Positions 5,933 to 13,764 of a stretch of 36,497 nt of DNA are shown here, piece by piece. The notes under the pieces were generated by a model that had not been told where the DNA came from, did no database searches, and saw only the letters and a list, made by a program, of their open reading frames with translations. Origin of the DNA: a virus; IMG/VR virus record IMGVR_UViG_3300032058_000003, positions 1 through 36,497 of that record; one strand, written 5' to 3'. The translations under genes were made by a program, and so were the position numbers. Each line of letters begins with the position of its first letter. The first letter of the stretch is position 1.

Positions 5933-6063
5933 AACAATGGGCACGCTTGGGTACGGGCCACTGCCGCTCAGACAACCGGTACGAGTGCATCAAGTTGCGG
6001 AAGGAGGTAGAAGCACTGAGGAAGGTCATCACAGACTTACGGCAAAAAGAGCAGCGCGCTTGA
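5923..6063 (+). CDS. Small coiled-coil protein
   Basis: A 46-residue ORF starting at ATG 5923, overlapping the end of the 5840 gene by ten bases in another frame. The C-terminal half (KLRKEVEALRKVITDLRQKE) is a heptad-like coiled coil, which suggests a small oligomeric protein or a membrane-fusion-type spanin relative without a signal. A GTG at 5863 would extend it by 20 residues but lacks a ribosome site. The function is unknown. Confidence 0.5.
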   Translation: MAVEQWARLGTGHCRSDNRYECIKLRKEVEALRKVITDLRQKEQRA

Positions 6064-6106
6064 CTTGAGTGGAGGCACTCGGAGCACACGAAAGGAAATA
6101 CTACAA

Positions 6107-6811
6107 ATGGCTACAAACCCCGTTCAAATGGACGACCCCTTTGAGACAGCGAGCAACGCGACCCTGGTCCCCCGAAACTACTACGGCCAGATTCAGATCG
6201 ACGCCTGGCACTGCGTGCTGATCAAAGGCCAGGGCAAAGTGCCATTCGATCCCACGTACCACAGCCGCGACGACCGGCGGACAGCGATCACCATCAGCCT
6301 GCTCCCGTTGCCTGAGCAGAACGTCCAATTCGATCTCGCCCGCGACCTGATCGCCGAGAGCCGCGAGTGGGCGGGGATCATCTGGCCAAGCCTCAGAGCG
6401 CTGGGACTAACCAGCGCCCGCGAGGCCCAGGGGCGATGGGCAAAAATGCAACAAGTGCCCAGCGGCCGACGCTACCGGAACGCCGCAGGCGAGGAAAAGG
6501 AGGCGACGACGTTCAAGTTCCTGGCGCTGTATCCCGACGAAGCGGCGTGCCGAGCAGCGTATCTGGCGGAAACTGGTCGCGGTGGGAACAATGCCCCGGC
6601 GCCTGTCTCCACCATCTCCACCAGCGGTAGCACCCCCCATGACCTCGACGTGGCCCGTCCGTTCATCGTGGCGTTTGCCAGGCAGAATGGCTACGACCTC
6701 GAACGCACCAAGGCTGCGTGTCGCTCGCAGGCGATCATTACCAAAGCCATCGACGTCGACTCGCCAGAATTCGCGGCGATTGTGGCTGAAGCGCTGGCGG
6801 GAGGCAAGTGA
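6107..6811 (+). CDS. Hypothetical protein of the recombination operon
   Basis: A 234-residue protein. ATG 6107 follows AAAGGA at a suitable distance; the in-frame ATG at 6065 has no ribosome site. Residues 30-75 look like a beta-rich domain (IQIDAWHCVLIKGQGKVPFD ... TAITISLLPLPEQ). The middle region (REWAGIIWPSLRALGL ... TTFKFLALYPDEAACRAAY) is followed by a Ser/Thr-rich linker and a helical C-terminal domain. The position before an ERCC4 nuclease and a RecT-like protein suggests a role in single-stranded DNA binding or recombination, but that is inference from neighbours only. Confidence 0.75.
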   Translation: MATNPVQMDDPFETASNATLVPRNYYGQIQIDAWHCVLIKGQGKVPFDPTYHSRDDRRTAITISLLPLPEQNVQFDLARDLIAESREWAGIIWPSLRALGLTSAREAQGRWAKMQQVPSGRRYRNAAGEEKEATTFKFLALYPDEAACRAAYLAETGRGGNNAPAPVSTISTSGSTPHDLDVARPFIVAFARQNGYDLERTKAACRSQAIITKAIDVDSPEFAAIVAEALAGGK

Positions 6812-6812
6812 G

Positions 6813-7055
6813 ATGGTACACCCTGATCCTCGCTGTCCGTGGATTCTCTTGCGAGATGATCCCGACGATCCGTTCGATGAGGCGGGCGCGGACTTGGTGC
6901 TGGAAGCCATGCACAATGGCCCACTGCCCCCGGAGGCATACAAAGACCCCGACGAGCTCGCTGCTGATCTGTTCCTCGGCAGCGTAGAGATCGTCACGTC
7001 GGGTTGGCTGCCGCCGGAGCCGCCGGAAATGCCGGCGCTCTCCCCGGCCGCATAA
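6813..7055 (+). CDS. Small acidic hypothetical protein
   Basis: An 80-residue protein starting one base after the stop of the 6107 gene (TGAG-ATG), consistent with translational coupling. It is strongly acidic and Pro-rich, especially in the first 20 residues (RDDPDDPFDEAGAD) and at the C-terminus (PPEPPEMPALSP). It has no cysteines beyond one and no hydrophobic segment. Acidic small phage proteins can mimic DNA or act as adaptors; there is no specific evidence here. Confidence 0.6.
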   Translation: MVHPDPRCPWILLRDDPDDPFDEAGADLVLEAMHNGPLPPEAYKDPDELAADLFLGSVEIVTSGWLPPEPPEMPALSPAA

Positions 7056-7079
7056 GCGGCCCTTGCCAGGAGGCCCCCA

Positions 7080-7808
7080 ATGTCTATCGTCGCTGTGATC
7101 ATCGACTCCCGTGAACCCGAGTGGGTACAGCGCTTGACTTTTGGGAATGCTATGGTCGCCCACTCTGCACTCGACGCCGGGGACCTCCTGGCCACTTGCG
7201 ATGACGGTGCCCTCCTGGCCGTTGAGCGCAAAGCCCCCAGTGATCTGCTTGGTTCCATCCGCGATGACCGGCTGTGGTTACAGCTTGCAGGTATCCGCAA
7301 GCTGACCCCATGGGCCTATCTGGTAATCACCGGCGACTTGCGCTGCAGCACGGACGGCAAAGTCATCACCGACAGCCGCGGCACGGGGTGGAATTGGGCT
7401 AGCGTCCAGGGTGCGCTGCTCCAGGTGCAGGAGATGGGAGTGTTCGTGGTGCAGTGTGCCGGCGACGATGATTACGAGACTACAGTGCTGCGGTTGGCGG
7501 CACGCAGTCACAAGCCGGAGCTAGTGATCCCGCCAACGCGCGAGGCAATCCCCATGAGCCCTGCAGAGCGTATCCTGCTGGCGCTGCCGGGCATCGGGCC
7601 GGAGCGTATCGCGGCGTTGATCGAGTACTGCAAGTCGCCGGCATGGGCACTGTCGTTCCTGACGTGCCACGATGTCGAGGGGAACGTTACCGGCATCGGG
7701 CCGGGCACAAAGCGCGCAGTTCGCCAGGCACTTGGCCTGCGAGATGATGAAGAACTAGCTGTCGTAGTAAGCGAAGCCAATCAGGCTACAAAGGAGCAAG
7801 CGGCATGA
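7080..7808 (+). CDS. ERCC4/XPF-type nuclease with helix-hairpin-helix
   Basis: A 242-residue protein. The N-terminal half has the ERCC4 nuclease signature: IIDSREP at 7-13, then VERKAPSDLL with Glu49-Arg50-Lys51 and Asp55 (family pattern ERKxxxD). These coordinate metal for cleaving branched or 3'-flap DNA. The C-terminal half carries helix-hairpin-helix elements (LLALPGIGPERIAALIEYC and VTGIGPGTKRAVRQAL) that bind DNA without sequence preference. It overlaps the RecT-like gene by 4 bases and belongs to the same recombination and replication operon. A role in processing recombination intermediates or branched DNA is likely. Confidence 0.88.
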   Translation: MSIVAVIIDSREPEWVQRLTFGNAMVAHSALDAGDLLATCDDGALLAVERKAPSDLLGSIRDDRLWLQLAGIRKLTPWAYLVITGDLRCSTDGKVITDSRGTGWNWASVQGALLQVQEMGVFVVQCAGDDDYETTVLRLAARSHKPELVIPPTREAIPMSPAERILLALPGIGPERIAALIEYCKSPAWALSFLTCHDVEGNVTGIGPGTKRAVRQALGLRDDEELAVVVSEANQATKEQAA

Positions 7809-8542
7809 CAGACGAAATAAAGGCGGTGACGATCTACAATCGTCCCCAGCTAACCCCAAGCACATGGGAAATGATCGAGCGGATTGCGCCAGCGATGCAC
7901 CAGGCGCGACTGTTCGGCATCTCAAGCCCGCAGCAGGCCATGGCTATCATGCTGAAGGGTTACGAACTGGGGCTTTCACTGACGGCGAGCTTTGAATTCA
8001 TCCAGGTAGTCGAGGGGCGGCCAGCAATCTCGCCCAGGGGCGCACTGGCGCTTATCCTCAACTCGCCCGTGTGCGCGGGGGTCAAAGTCACCGAGGAGCC
8101 GGGCAAGTGCACCGTCTGGATGAAGCGTAGAGACGGCTTTGAGTACACGGTCACATGGACCACCGAGGATGCTAAACGCGCCGGGGTGGTCAGGCCTGGC
8201 AGCGGCTGGGAGAAGTACGAAGCCAACATGTTGCGTTGGCGGGCGATCGGGTTCTGCGCTGACGTGGTTTTCCCTGACGTGATCGGCGGGATGAAGCGGA
8301 CGGATGAATTGGGAGTTGACGTTACGCCAGACGGCGATACTGTTGTTGACGGGGATTGGAAAGCAGTTGCTCCTGCCGCTTCCGAGCCTGTACCAGCGAT
8401 CCAGACCGCTGCTGTAACGCTCAACGACCTGGTAACTCGCTACGGCGCAGAGAAGATCATGGAGGCCAACGGCGGACGAATCCCTGGCACCGACGATGAG
8501 TTACAAGCGGTCGCGGCGGCGCTGGAGATCACAAATGTCTGA
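7805..8542 (+). CDS. RecT-like single-strand annealing protein
   Basis: A 245-residue protein. The region around residues 40-85 (QQAMAIMLKGYELGLSLTAS, then VVEGRPAISPRGALALIL) and the later WTTEDAKRAGVV and ANMLRWRAIGFCADVVFPDV match the conserved core of RecT/Redbeta-type annealing proteins as seen in phages. These proteins coat ssDNA and pair complementary strands, working with a partner exonuclease, here the next gene. The start ATGA overlaps the upstream gene and the end overlaps the exonuclease start, so the three are translationally coupled. Confidence 0.85.
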   Translation: MTDEIKAVTIYNRPQLTPSTWEMIERIAPAMHQARLFGISSPQQAMAIMLKGYELGLSLTASFEFIQVVEGRPAISPRGALALILNSPVCAGVKVTEEPGKCTVWMKRRDGFEYTVTWTTEDAKRAGVVRPGSGWEKYEANMLRWRAIGFCADVVFPDVIGGMKRTDELGVDVTPDGDTVVDGDWKAVAPAASEPVPAIQTAAVTLNDLVTRYGAEKIMEANGGRIPGTDDELQAVAAALEITNV

Positions 8543-9299
8543 GATCACCCACCTGTCGTACTCCAGTATCGGCGCGTACCTGCTGTGCGGCGAGTACTGG
8601 CGCCGCCGCTACATCGCCAAGGAGCCTGCGCCGATTGCCAGCAGCCTGGTACTCGGCAGTGCTTTTCACGGAGCTGTCGAGGCGTATCTCCGAGGGGCAC
8701 CGGACCTCGAAACGGCATACGAGCGCAGTTGGGCGCAGCAGATGGAACGCGGGCAGGAGATTGCGTGGGAAGCAGAGCAGCCGGATACAGTGAAAGCTGA
8801 TGGGTTGCGAATGGTACGCGCAAAGCCCGTGCAGCAGCTACTGGACCAGCTGCGTGCGAACTTTGATCCCGAACGCGGCGAGATGGAGCGACGAGTCGAA
8901 TTGCGAGTGCCCGGTGTGCCGGTGCCGATCATTGGTTACATCGATGTAATCACCAAAGACGGCATACCTGGAGACTTCAAAACGACTGCTCGCATGTGGT
9001 CCGACGAGAAAGCCGGTGATGAATTGCAACCGATCTATTATCTGGCTGCACTCAATCAGGAGGGCATCCAGGTGCCCAACTGGATGTTTCGGCACTACGT
9101 GTTCAGCAAAGGCCAATCTCCAGCAGCGAAAGTGTTCGAGGTCAAACGTAAGCCGGCGGAGGTCTTCGGGTTGTTCGAGGTTATCAAGGCCGCATGGCAT
9201 GGCATCGAGAGTGGCGTGTATCTGCAGCAGCCAGGCACCTGGAAATGCTCGCCGCGATACTGCGAGTTCTGGCAGGGATGCCGGGCCAAGTACGTGTAG
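8535..9299 (+). CDS. PD-(D/E)XK exonuclease (RecB/Cas4-like) with Fe-S cysteines
   Basis: A 254-residue protein starting at ATG 8535, 8 bases inside the RecT-like gene. Nuclease motifs: His45 in LGSAFHG, Asp137 in GYIDVI, Asp147-x-Lys149 in GDFKTT, and Q165-PIYY, the usual H...D...DxK...Q order of RecB-type nucleases. Cys18 near the N-terminus plus Cys238, Cys243 and Cys249 near the C-terminus form the split four-cysteine pattern that holds a 4Fe-4S cluster in Cas4 and AddB. It probably resects double-stranded ends to make ssDNA for the RecT-like partner. Confidence 0.88.
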   Translation: MSEITHLSYSSIGAYLLCGEYWRRRYIAKEPAPIASSLVLGSAFHGAVEAYLRGAPDLETAYERSWAQQMERGQEIAWEAEQPDTVKADGLRMVRAKPVQQLLDQLRANFDPERGEMERRVELRVPGVPVPIIGYIDVITKDGIPGDFKTTARMWSDEKAGDELQPIYYLAALNQEGIQVPNWMFRHYVFSKGQSPAAKVFEVKRKPAEVFGLFEVIKAAWHGIESGVYLQQPGTWKCSPRYCEFWQGCRAKYV

Positions 9300-9308
9300 G
9301 GGGCAGCT

Positions 9309-9491
9309 ATGCAACTGTCAGCAACGTTTGAGGCCGAGCGTGATACCAAAAACACGGTACGGTATCAGGAGATCGCCAGCGACCAGCCGCCGATCATGGG
9401 CACAGCCTATGTCCAAAAGTGGGCACTGAAGAAGCTTGGTAGTAATGGCGATATTCCCCGCAGGATCAAGATCACAATCACGGTTGAGTAG
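9309..9491 (+). CDS. Small conserved-type hypothetical protein
   Basis: A 60-residue protein with a GGGGG-type ribosome site just upstream. It is made of beta strands: QLSATFEAERDTKNTVRYQE, then AYVQKWALKKLGSN, then a final IKITITVE. Short proteins of this general pattern (an initial strand with a 'TKxxxRY' turn and a terminal ITITV strand) are common in phage replication regions, but I cannot give a function. The gap 9492-9596 holds only a doubtful 19-codon ORF and the leader of the next gene. Confidence 0.65.
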   Translation: MQLSATFEAERDTKNTVRYQEIASDQPPIMGTAYVQKWALKKLGSNGDIPRRIKITITVE

Positions 9492-9596
9492 ACAGAGTCG
9501 TTGCCCGTCTGCTGGCTATGAGAAATTGGCGGCGCAGGGGATGACATGCAGCTCGCTGCTGCCGCCGCCACTGACAACTGAACGAGAGCAAAGCGA

Positions 9597-10436
9597 ATGA
9601 GCAGTATCACGCTCGACGGCAACACCCTGGTATACCAGGCACCATACAACGCGGCATTGGTAGCCGCGCTGAAGCTCGCTATTCCGGCGGCAGACCGACG
9701 ATGGGATGGCGATCGCAAAGCGTGGTTGGTTGCTCCACAACACGGATCGGTCCTCGCACGACTGACCGAGCAGTATCTGTGCGAACAGATACGATTGCCG
9801 ATTCTACCAACCGCAACCACAGCGACCGAGACGCGCATCCTCGACGTGCGGTACATCGGGGCGACCAAGGATCGCGGCGACGGGCAACCGACAGCATTCG
9901 CGTGGATCGGCGGCCAGTGGGCGGCAGTGTTTCCGGAAAAGGTGCTACGAGAGTGGTTCAACGCAGAGCAGCGACCGGACGAGTCGCCAACGCTGTACGC
10001 GACATTGGGCGTGCCGAATACGGCAACTGATACCGAGATCAGGAGTGCATATCGGCGGCTTGCTCGCATGTGGCATCCTGACGTATGCTGCAAAGAGCCA
10101 GATGCCGCCGAGCAGTTCAAACGGATCAATCACGCCTACGATCTGTTGCGCAATCCCGCCAAACGTGCCAAATACGACGCAGGGCTAGTACTGGAAGCCT
10201 CGCTCAGAGACCAATCGCGAGCAGGCTGGAACGCATTCGTGGACACACAACAATTTGCTATGGGTTATCGCTCACCACTCCGCTGCGGGTTGATCATGGC
10301 CGAGGGGCACGAGTCGTTGGGGCGATTTGTAGTAGAGCGCATACTCGCATGGCAGGACATCACCGATGCTCAGGGACGCGTACTGGTGACGTCGTGGCCT
10401 GCGGGTGCACAGATGCCAGTGGAGCAATGGTCATGA
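9597..10436 (+). CDS. J-domain (DnaJ-like) protein with N-terminal HARP-like region
   Basis: A 279-residue protein. Residues about 131-195 form a J domain: SPTLYATLGVPNTATDTEIR, YRRLARMWHPDV with the essential His-Pro-Asp at 160-162, then FKRINHAYDLLRNPAKRAKYD. J domains stimulate ATP hydrolysis by DnaK/Hsp70, so this phage protein probably recruits host DnaK to replication or assembly complexes. The N-terminal part (ITLDGNTLVYQAPYN, then WDGDRKAWLV) resembles the HARP-type or 'substrate of helicase' module seen with DNA-remodelling proteins; that call is tentative. The C-terminal 80 residues are unassigned. The stop overlaps the next start (ATGA). Confidence 0.85.
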   Translation: MSSITLDGNTLVYQAPYNAALVAALKLAIPAADRRWDGDRKAWLVAPQHGSVLARLTEQYLCEQIRLPILPTATTATETRILDVRYIGATKDRGDGQPTAFAWIGGQWAAVFPEKVLREWFNAEQRPDESPTLYATLGVPNTATDTEIRSAYRRLARMWHPDVCCKEPDAAEQFKRINHAYDLLRNPAKRAKYDAGLVLEASLRDQSRAGWNAFVDTQQFAMGYRSPLRCGLIMAEGHESLGRFVVERILAWQDITDAQGRVLVTSWPAGAQMPVEQWS

Positions 10437-10957
10437 CAACAATTGTTACCAAAACGCTTCGCACGTTGGCAGAGTGGGAAAGCGTGATAGAGCTTGGCTT
10501 AGCGACATTCGTTGAGGTCGGCCAGGCGCTTATGGAAATACGCGACCGGCGGCTGTACCGCGAGCAGTACGAAACTTTCGAGGACTATTGCCGCGAGCGG
10601 TATGGACACGACATACGCTTGCGGTGGCCTCCTGGTGCGACCGAAGGAACAGCCGGGAAGCGTTGTATCACGGCAGAGAGAGGGAGGGTGAATGAAAACA
10701 GTATGCGCATGGTGCAGGAAGACGCTCTCGGGCCGCCGCGACGACCCGGACGTGTCGCATGGCAGCTGTGTGTCGTGCTCAGCCCGGATGTTGGGAGACG
10801 GGCCGCTAGTGCTGTACCACCGAGAGAGTGGCGAGCGAACAGCAGACTGGATCGACCGGGCGCTGCACCTGTACCGACTGCGGGAGGGCCTGGACGCCAA
10901 CTACATCGCCGCACATCCGACGCAGTGGCGCATGGTGCGGCGACTGGTCCGCCATAA
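10433..10957 (+). CDS. Possibly frameshifted protein with DUF3102-like N-terminus
   Basis: The ATG overlaps the stop of the J-domain gene. The first 60 residues (FVEVGQALMEIRDRRLYREQ, YETFEDYCRERYG) match a common phage motif in which 'IG.aL..I.d.rLYR' precedes 'fedYcrerwg.sr'. After YGHD the expected continuation is lost. The frame stays open to 10957 but overlaps the next gene by 266 bases with arginine- and glycine-rich sequence. In another frame an ORF ends at the ATGA of the next gene (10693-10695), which is the normal junction style here. A frameshift or decay near 10600-10620 is likely, so the true end is uncertain. Confidence 0.45.
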   Translation: MTTIVTKTLRTLAEWESVIELGLATFVEVGQALMEIRDRRLYREQYETFEDYCRERYGHDIRLRWPPGATEGTAGKRCITAERGRVNENSMRMVQEDALGPPRRPGRVAWQLCVVLSPDVGRRAASAVPPREWRANSRLDRPGAAPVPTAGGPGRQLHRRTSDAVAHGAATGPP

Positions 10958-11042
10958 GCTCGGCGACTCGATAACGGTGCGGGCGTCGCGGACGTTGCGC
11001 GTTGATGAGATCGCCTTGATGTGGAGGCGGGATGAAGTGTAA
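10692..11042 (+). CDS. Zinc-finger hypothetical protein
   Basis: A 116-residue protein with an AGAGGGAGGG-type ribosome site directly upstream. The N-terminus holds C-A-W-C (residues 5-8) and, about 20 residues later, C-V-S-C, a CxxC...CxxC zinc-binding pair with a His nearby. The rest is basic and helical (QWRMVRRLVRHKLGDSITVR), which suggests nucleic-acid binding. It is placed in the replication operon before the VWA protein. No family is recognised. Confidence 0.7.
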   Translation: MKTVCAWCRKTLSGRRDDPDVSHGSCVSCSARMLGDGPLVLYHRESGERTADWIDRALHLYRLREGLDANYIAAHPTQWRMVRRLVRHKLGDSITVRASRTLRVDEIALMWRRDEV

Positions 11043-11073
11043 CTACTCCTGAGGTGTATCAAGGAGATATGCA

Positions 11074-11652
11074 ATGGCTGAGCAGACAGCAGTTGTCCCC
11101 GGCAGCCTCTCTGCCGTTGCTGCACGCAACGGCCAATCGCTCGCCGAGAGCTTTCTCAACGCCGACGCGGTGATCATCGTCGATACGTCGGGCAGTATGT
11201 GCACGACTGACAGCCGCGGCGGCAAGAGCCGTTATGACGTGGCCTGTGAGGAGCTTGCCCAGTTGCAAGCACACATGCCAGGCAAATTGGCAGTGATTGC
11301 GTTTTCGAGTCACACAATGTTCTGTCCAGGTGGGCAGCTGCCAGAAGTAGGCGTGCTAGGAGTGAGTACCAACCTGGCAGACGCGCTGCAATTCGCCAAG
11401 GTTGCCGACGTGCCGGGCATGCGTTTCATTGTAATCTCCGATGGCGAGCCCGACGATGGCAAAGCTGCGCTCGCTGTCGCCAAGACTTACGCCAGTCGAA
11501 TCGACACGATCTTTGTGGGACCGGAGAATGACTGGCACGGCGGCAGGGCGTTTCTCCAACGGCTGGCGGCGGCCAGTGGCGGCCAGCACATCGCCGCCGA
11601 TCGAGTCCAAGAGCTAGCAAGCAAAACCGAGCAGTTGCTGCTTTCTGCATAA
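11074..11652 (+). CDS. Von Willebrand factor A (VWA) domain protein
   Basis: A 192-residue protein with AAGGAG upstream of ATG 11074. Residues 32-185 form a VWA domain. The MIDAS metal site is D-T-S-G-S at 37-41 (DAVIIVDTSGSM), with the later conserved Thr in VSTNLADAL and the FIVISDGEPDD strand. VWA domains bind protein partners through a metal ion and, in bacteria and phages, often work with AAA+ ATPases. The next gene encodes a P-loop ATPase helicase, so a helicase-loading or regulatory partnership is a fair inference. There is no signal peptide, so it is cytoplasmic. Confidence 0.88.
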   Translation: MAEQTAVVPGSLSAVAARNGQSLAESFLNADAVIIVDTSGSMCTTDSRGGKSRYDVACEELAQLQAHMPGKLAVIAFSSHTMFCPGGQLPEVGVLGVSTNLADALQFAKVADVPGMRFIVISDGEPDDGKAALAVAKTYASRIDTIFVGPENDWHGGRAFLQRLAAASGGQHIAADRVQELASKTEQLLLSA

Positions 11653-11661
11653 GAGGGCAAT

Positions 11662-13623
11662 GTGGCAGACGACACGGACATCGACCTCGGAAAAGCGCAG
11701 ATCGACAGCAGTCTGCTGGCAGCGCTGACTGCTATCGGTGTGAAAGATGCCGACGCACGGGAGATCGCACGCATCGATGCGTTTGGCACGTTGCCGGCAA
11801 TCCCATGGCGCAAGGGGCTGGAAGTTGCCGCGCGACTGGCCAACGGCGAGCAGATGAAACTCGACTGGGGCATGTTGCTGGCGCCCTGGGATACCGTATG
11901 CGGGGCAATGGCCAACGGCGACGGGCCCGCTGTGGGCCTCGCCGCAGCTGTATCGGGGCTGCGCAGCGAGTTGCAGGTAGCGATCGTGAGTGCGGTGGGG
12001 GCTGTGGCGCAGCGGCTCGCAGAAGAGGCCGCCAAGGCGCGCCCAGGCGCGGTCATGGCGAATGCACGTGTAGCTGCCGCAGCAGGTATACAAGACAGTG
12101 AACCTCGTTATCTCAGTTATATCGATGGCCGCCTGGTGGCGACTGTCAGGCGACTATTGCAGGCCAAGGACAAGGATCGCGAGCAGCGGCTACGTGCTGC
12201 TGGTGAGCAACTGGTGCAATGGCTGGCCAATCACGGTAAGTTCATCTGCACACCGGTAGGAGGCTACTACTATCTCTATAGCGATACCCACCGGCTCTAT
12301 ACACTGGAGACAGATGCCTGGCACCTGTTTCTCTATCGGGTGTGCGGGGTAAATCCTGCCAGTAAGACGTTTGGCTACTTGCGGGCTGATTGCCTGACGG
12401 CAGCCGACGAAGGTGAGCGCCTAGACGTTGTACGCGTGTCGCACTGGGATCAGGCTGCTCAGCTCCTCCGGGTGAGCGCCTTCGATGGCCGGGTCTACCG
12501 GCTTGACGGCGAGACCATCGAGCAGGAGAACAACGGCGATGGGCCAGTACTCTTTGACGATGCAACGTACTGGCAACCATACCAACCAGATTTCTCTGCC
12601 AATGGCCAAGCACTTACCTGGGCTACCGAGGAATTGCCCTGCTGGGATAGCAATCGGCAAGAGCTGTCATTGCTATATCGCTACTGGTGGTTGGCAACAT
12701 TCTTCTGTGAGCTATGTCCTACTCGCCCGATTTTGTTGCTCAAAGGCGAGAAAGGTTCTGGAAAAAGCATGGCTCTGCGGACAGTGCTGAGGCTGCTCTT
12801 TGGCCTGACGGTAGATGTATCGGGTGTACCAGACAAAGCCGATGCCTTTGTGGCCATGACCAGTAACTCACATGTCGTCGTCATGGACAATATGGATACT
12901 GTGACGCACGACATCCGCGACAAAATTGCCTCTCTGTCCACTGGCAAACAGGATGATCTGCGTACGCTCTACAAGACCAACGAAAAGACAACGGTGCGCT
13001 ATCGCTGCTGGTTGGCAGTGACAGCCCGTACCCCTGACGCGCTGCAACGTGACGATCTCGTTGACCGTATACTGTTGCTGCCCCTGAGGCGCATTGACGA
13101 CGCAGTCAGGGTACGGGAAAGCAAGTTCCTGGAGGAGGTGCTACAGAAACGAAACCAGTTCTGGGGCGACTGCTTGGCCGCCCTCAACTCAGTCGTCGCC
13201 GAAATCCGCCGTGGCGGCATTCCTGACCGCGGCGGAATACGGATGGAAGACTGGGCCGCGCTGGGCACAGTGATGGCGCGGGCCGAGGGCCTTGAAGCTA
13301 TCTGGGAAATCGGAATCAATGGGGTGAAGGCACGACAGGCCGAGTTCCTGCTTGAGGATGACGTGATAGTACAGGGTATCGACCTCTGCATGACTGATCC
13401 GACATGCAGACGCACACTCCTCGAAACACGTCAGCTGTACTCCGCAGTCAAATCCGCCTTGTACGGTCAAGACCGCCCAGATGCCTCCTGGCCCCGGTCC
13501 GTCAAGTCATTTGGCCGGCGCCTGGCAGGCAGTCGCCAAGAGATCAAAGACTATCTGGCTAAGAAGGGTATCCAGATGTCATGGCACGAGACACCATGGA
13601 GGACTTGGTATCGATTTGACTGA
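11662..13623 (+). CDS. Replicative helicase-like P-loop ATPase (D5/SF3-type)
   Basis: A 653-residue protein starting at GTG 11662, ten bases after the VWA stop. Walker A is GEKGSGKS at 362-369 and Walker B is VVVMDNMD at 405-412. A sensor-like ...LAVTARTPD and an arginine-rich DLVDRILLLPLRR follow, as in phage D5-type helicases that pair with primase-polymerases. The N-terminal 350 residues are unassigned, with a beta-rich segment (YYYLYSDTHRLYTLE) typical of the region before D5 ATPases. The C-terminus (EIKDYLAKKGI ... WYRFD) looks like a winged helix. It probably unwinds DNA at the phage origin that lies just downstream. Confidence 0.82.
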   Translation: MADDTDIDLGKAQIDSSLLAALTAIGVKDADAREIARIDAFGTLPAIPWRKGLEVAARLANGEQMKLDWGMLLAPWDTVCGAMANGDGPAVGLAAAVSGLRSELQVAIVSAVGAVAQRLAEEAAKARPGAVMANARVAAAAGIQDSEPRYLSYIDGRLVATVRRLLQAKDKDREQRLRAAGEQLVQWLANHGKFICTPVGGYYYLYSDTHRLYTLETDAWHLFLYRVCGVNPASKTFGYLRADCLTAADEGERLDVVRVSHWDQAAQLLRVSAFDGRVYRLDGETIEQENNGDGPVLFDDATYWQPYQPDFSANGQALTWATEELPCWDSNRQELSLLYRYWWLATFFCELCPTRPILLLKGEKGSGKSMALRTVLRLLFGLTVDVSGVPDKADAFVAMTSNSHVVVMDNMDTVTHDIRDKIASLSTGKQDDLRTLYKTNEKTTVRYRCWLAVTARTPDALQRDDLVDRILLLPLRRIDDAVRVRESKFLEEVLQKRNQFWGDCLAALNSVVAEIRRGGIPDRGGIRMEDWAALGTVMARAEGLEAIWEIGINGVKARQAEFLLEDDVIVQGIDLCMTDPTCRRTLLETRQLYSAVKSALYGQDRPDASWPRSVKSFGRRLAGSRQEIKDYLAKKGIQMSWHETPWRTWYRFD

Positions 13624-13652
13624 GGCATGAAATACTTGCTGAGCAGAAAACT

Positions 13653-13751
13653 GCGGTTTGGCGGTTTCTGAGGTCATTTCTCTATAACTTTTTCTCACTT
13701 TCATTTCTGCCAAAACTTTCCGGGAATAGGGCTTTAAAACCGCTAAACCGC
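13653..13751. repeat. Paired GCGGTTT repeats around an AT-rich core (candidate origin)
   Basis: GCGGTTT occurs twice in tandem at 13653-13667, and its complement AAACCGC twice at 13737-13751, giving a 15-bp inverted repeat with one mismatch. The 69 bases between are strikingly AT-rich and pyrimidine-rich for this genome (for example TCTATAACTTTTTCTCAC). The position between the helicase and primase genes suits a replication origin with four initiator sites around an unwinding element. A long-range operator for the primase gene is the alternative. Confidence 0.55.
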
Positions 13752-13764
13752 AAAGAGAGGGCCT

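Noticed and set aside
6407-7300. 297-residue reverse-strand ORF across the recombination genes
   Set aside because: It is Ser/Ala/Arg-rich shadow sequence spanning three well-supported + strand genes, with no ribosome site or motif.
9541-9600. 19-codon ORF ending on the J-domain ATG
   Set aside because: It has only a weak ribosome site and a Pro/Leu/Ser composition without any pattern; too short to support.
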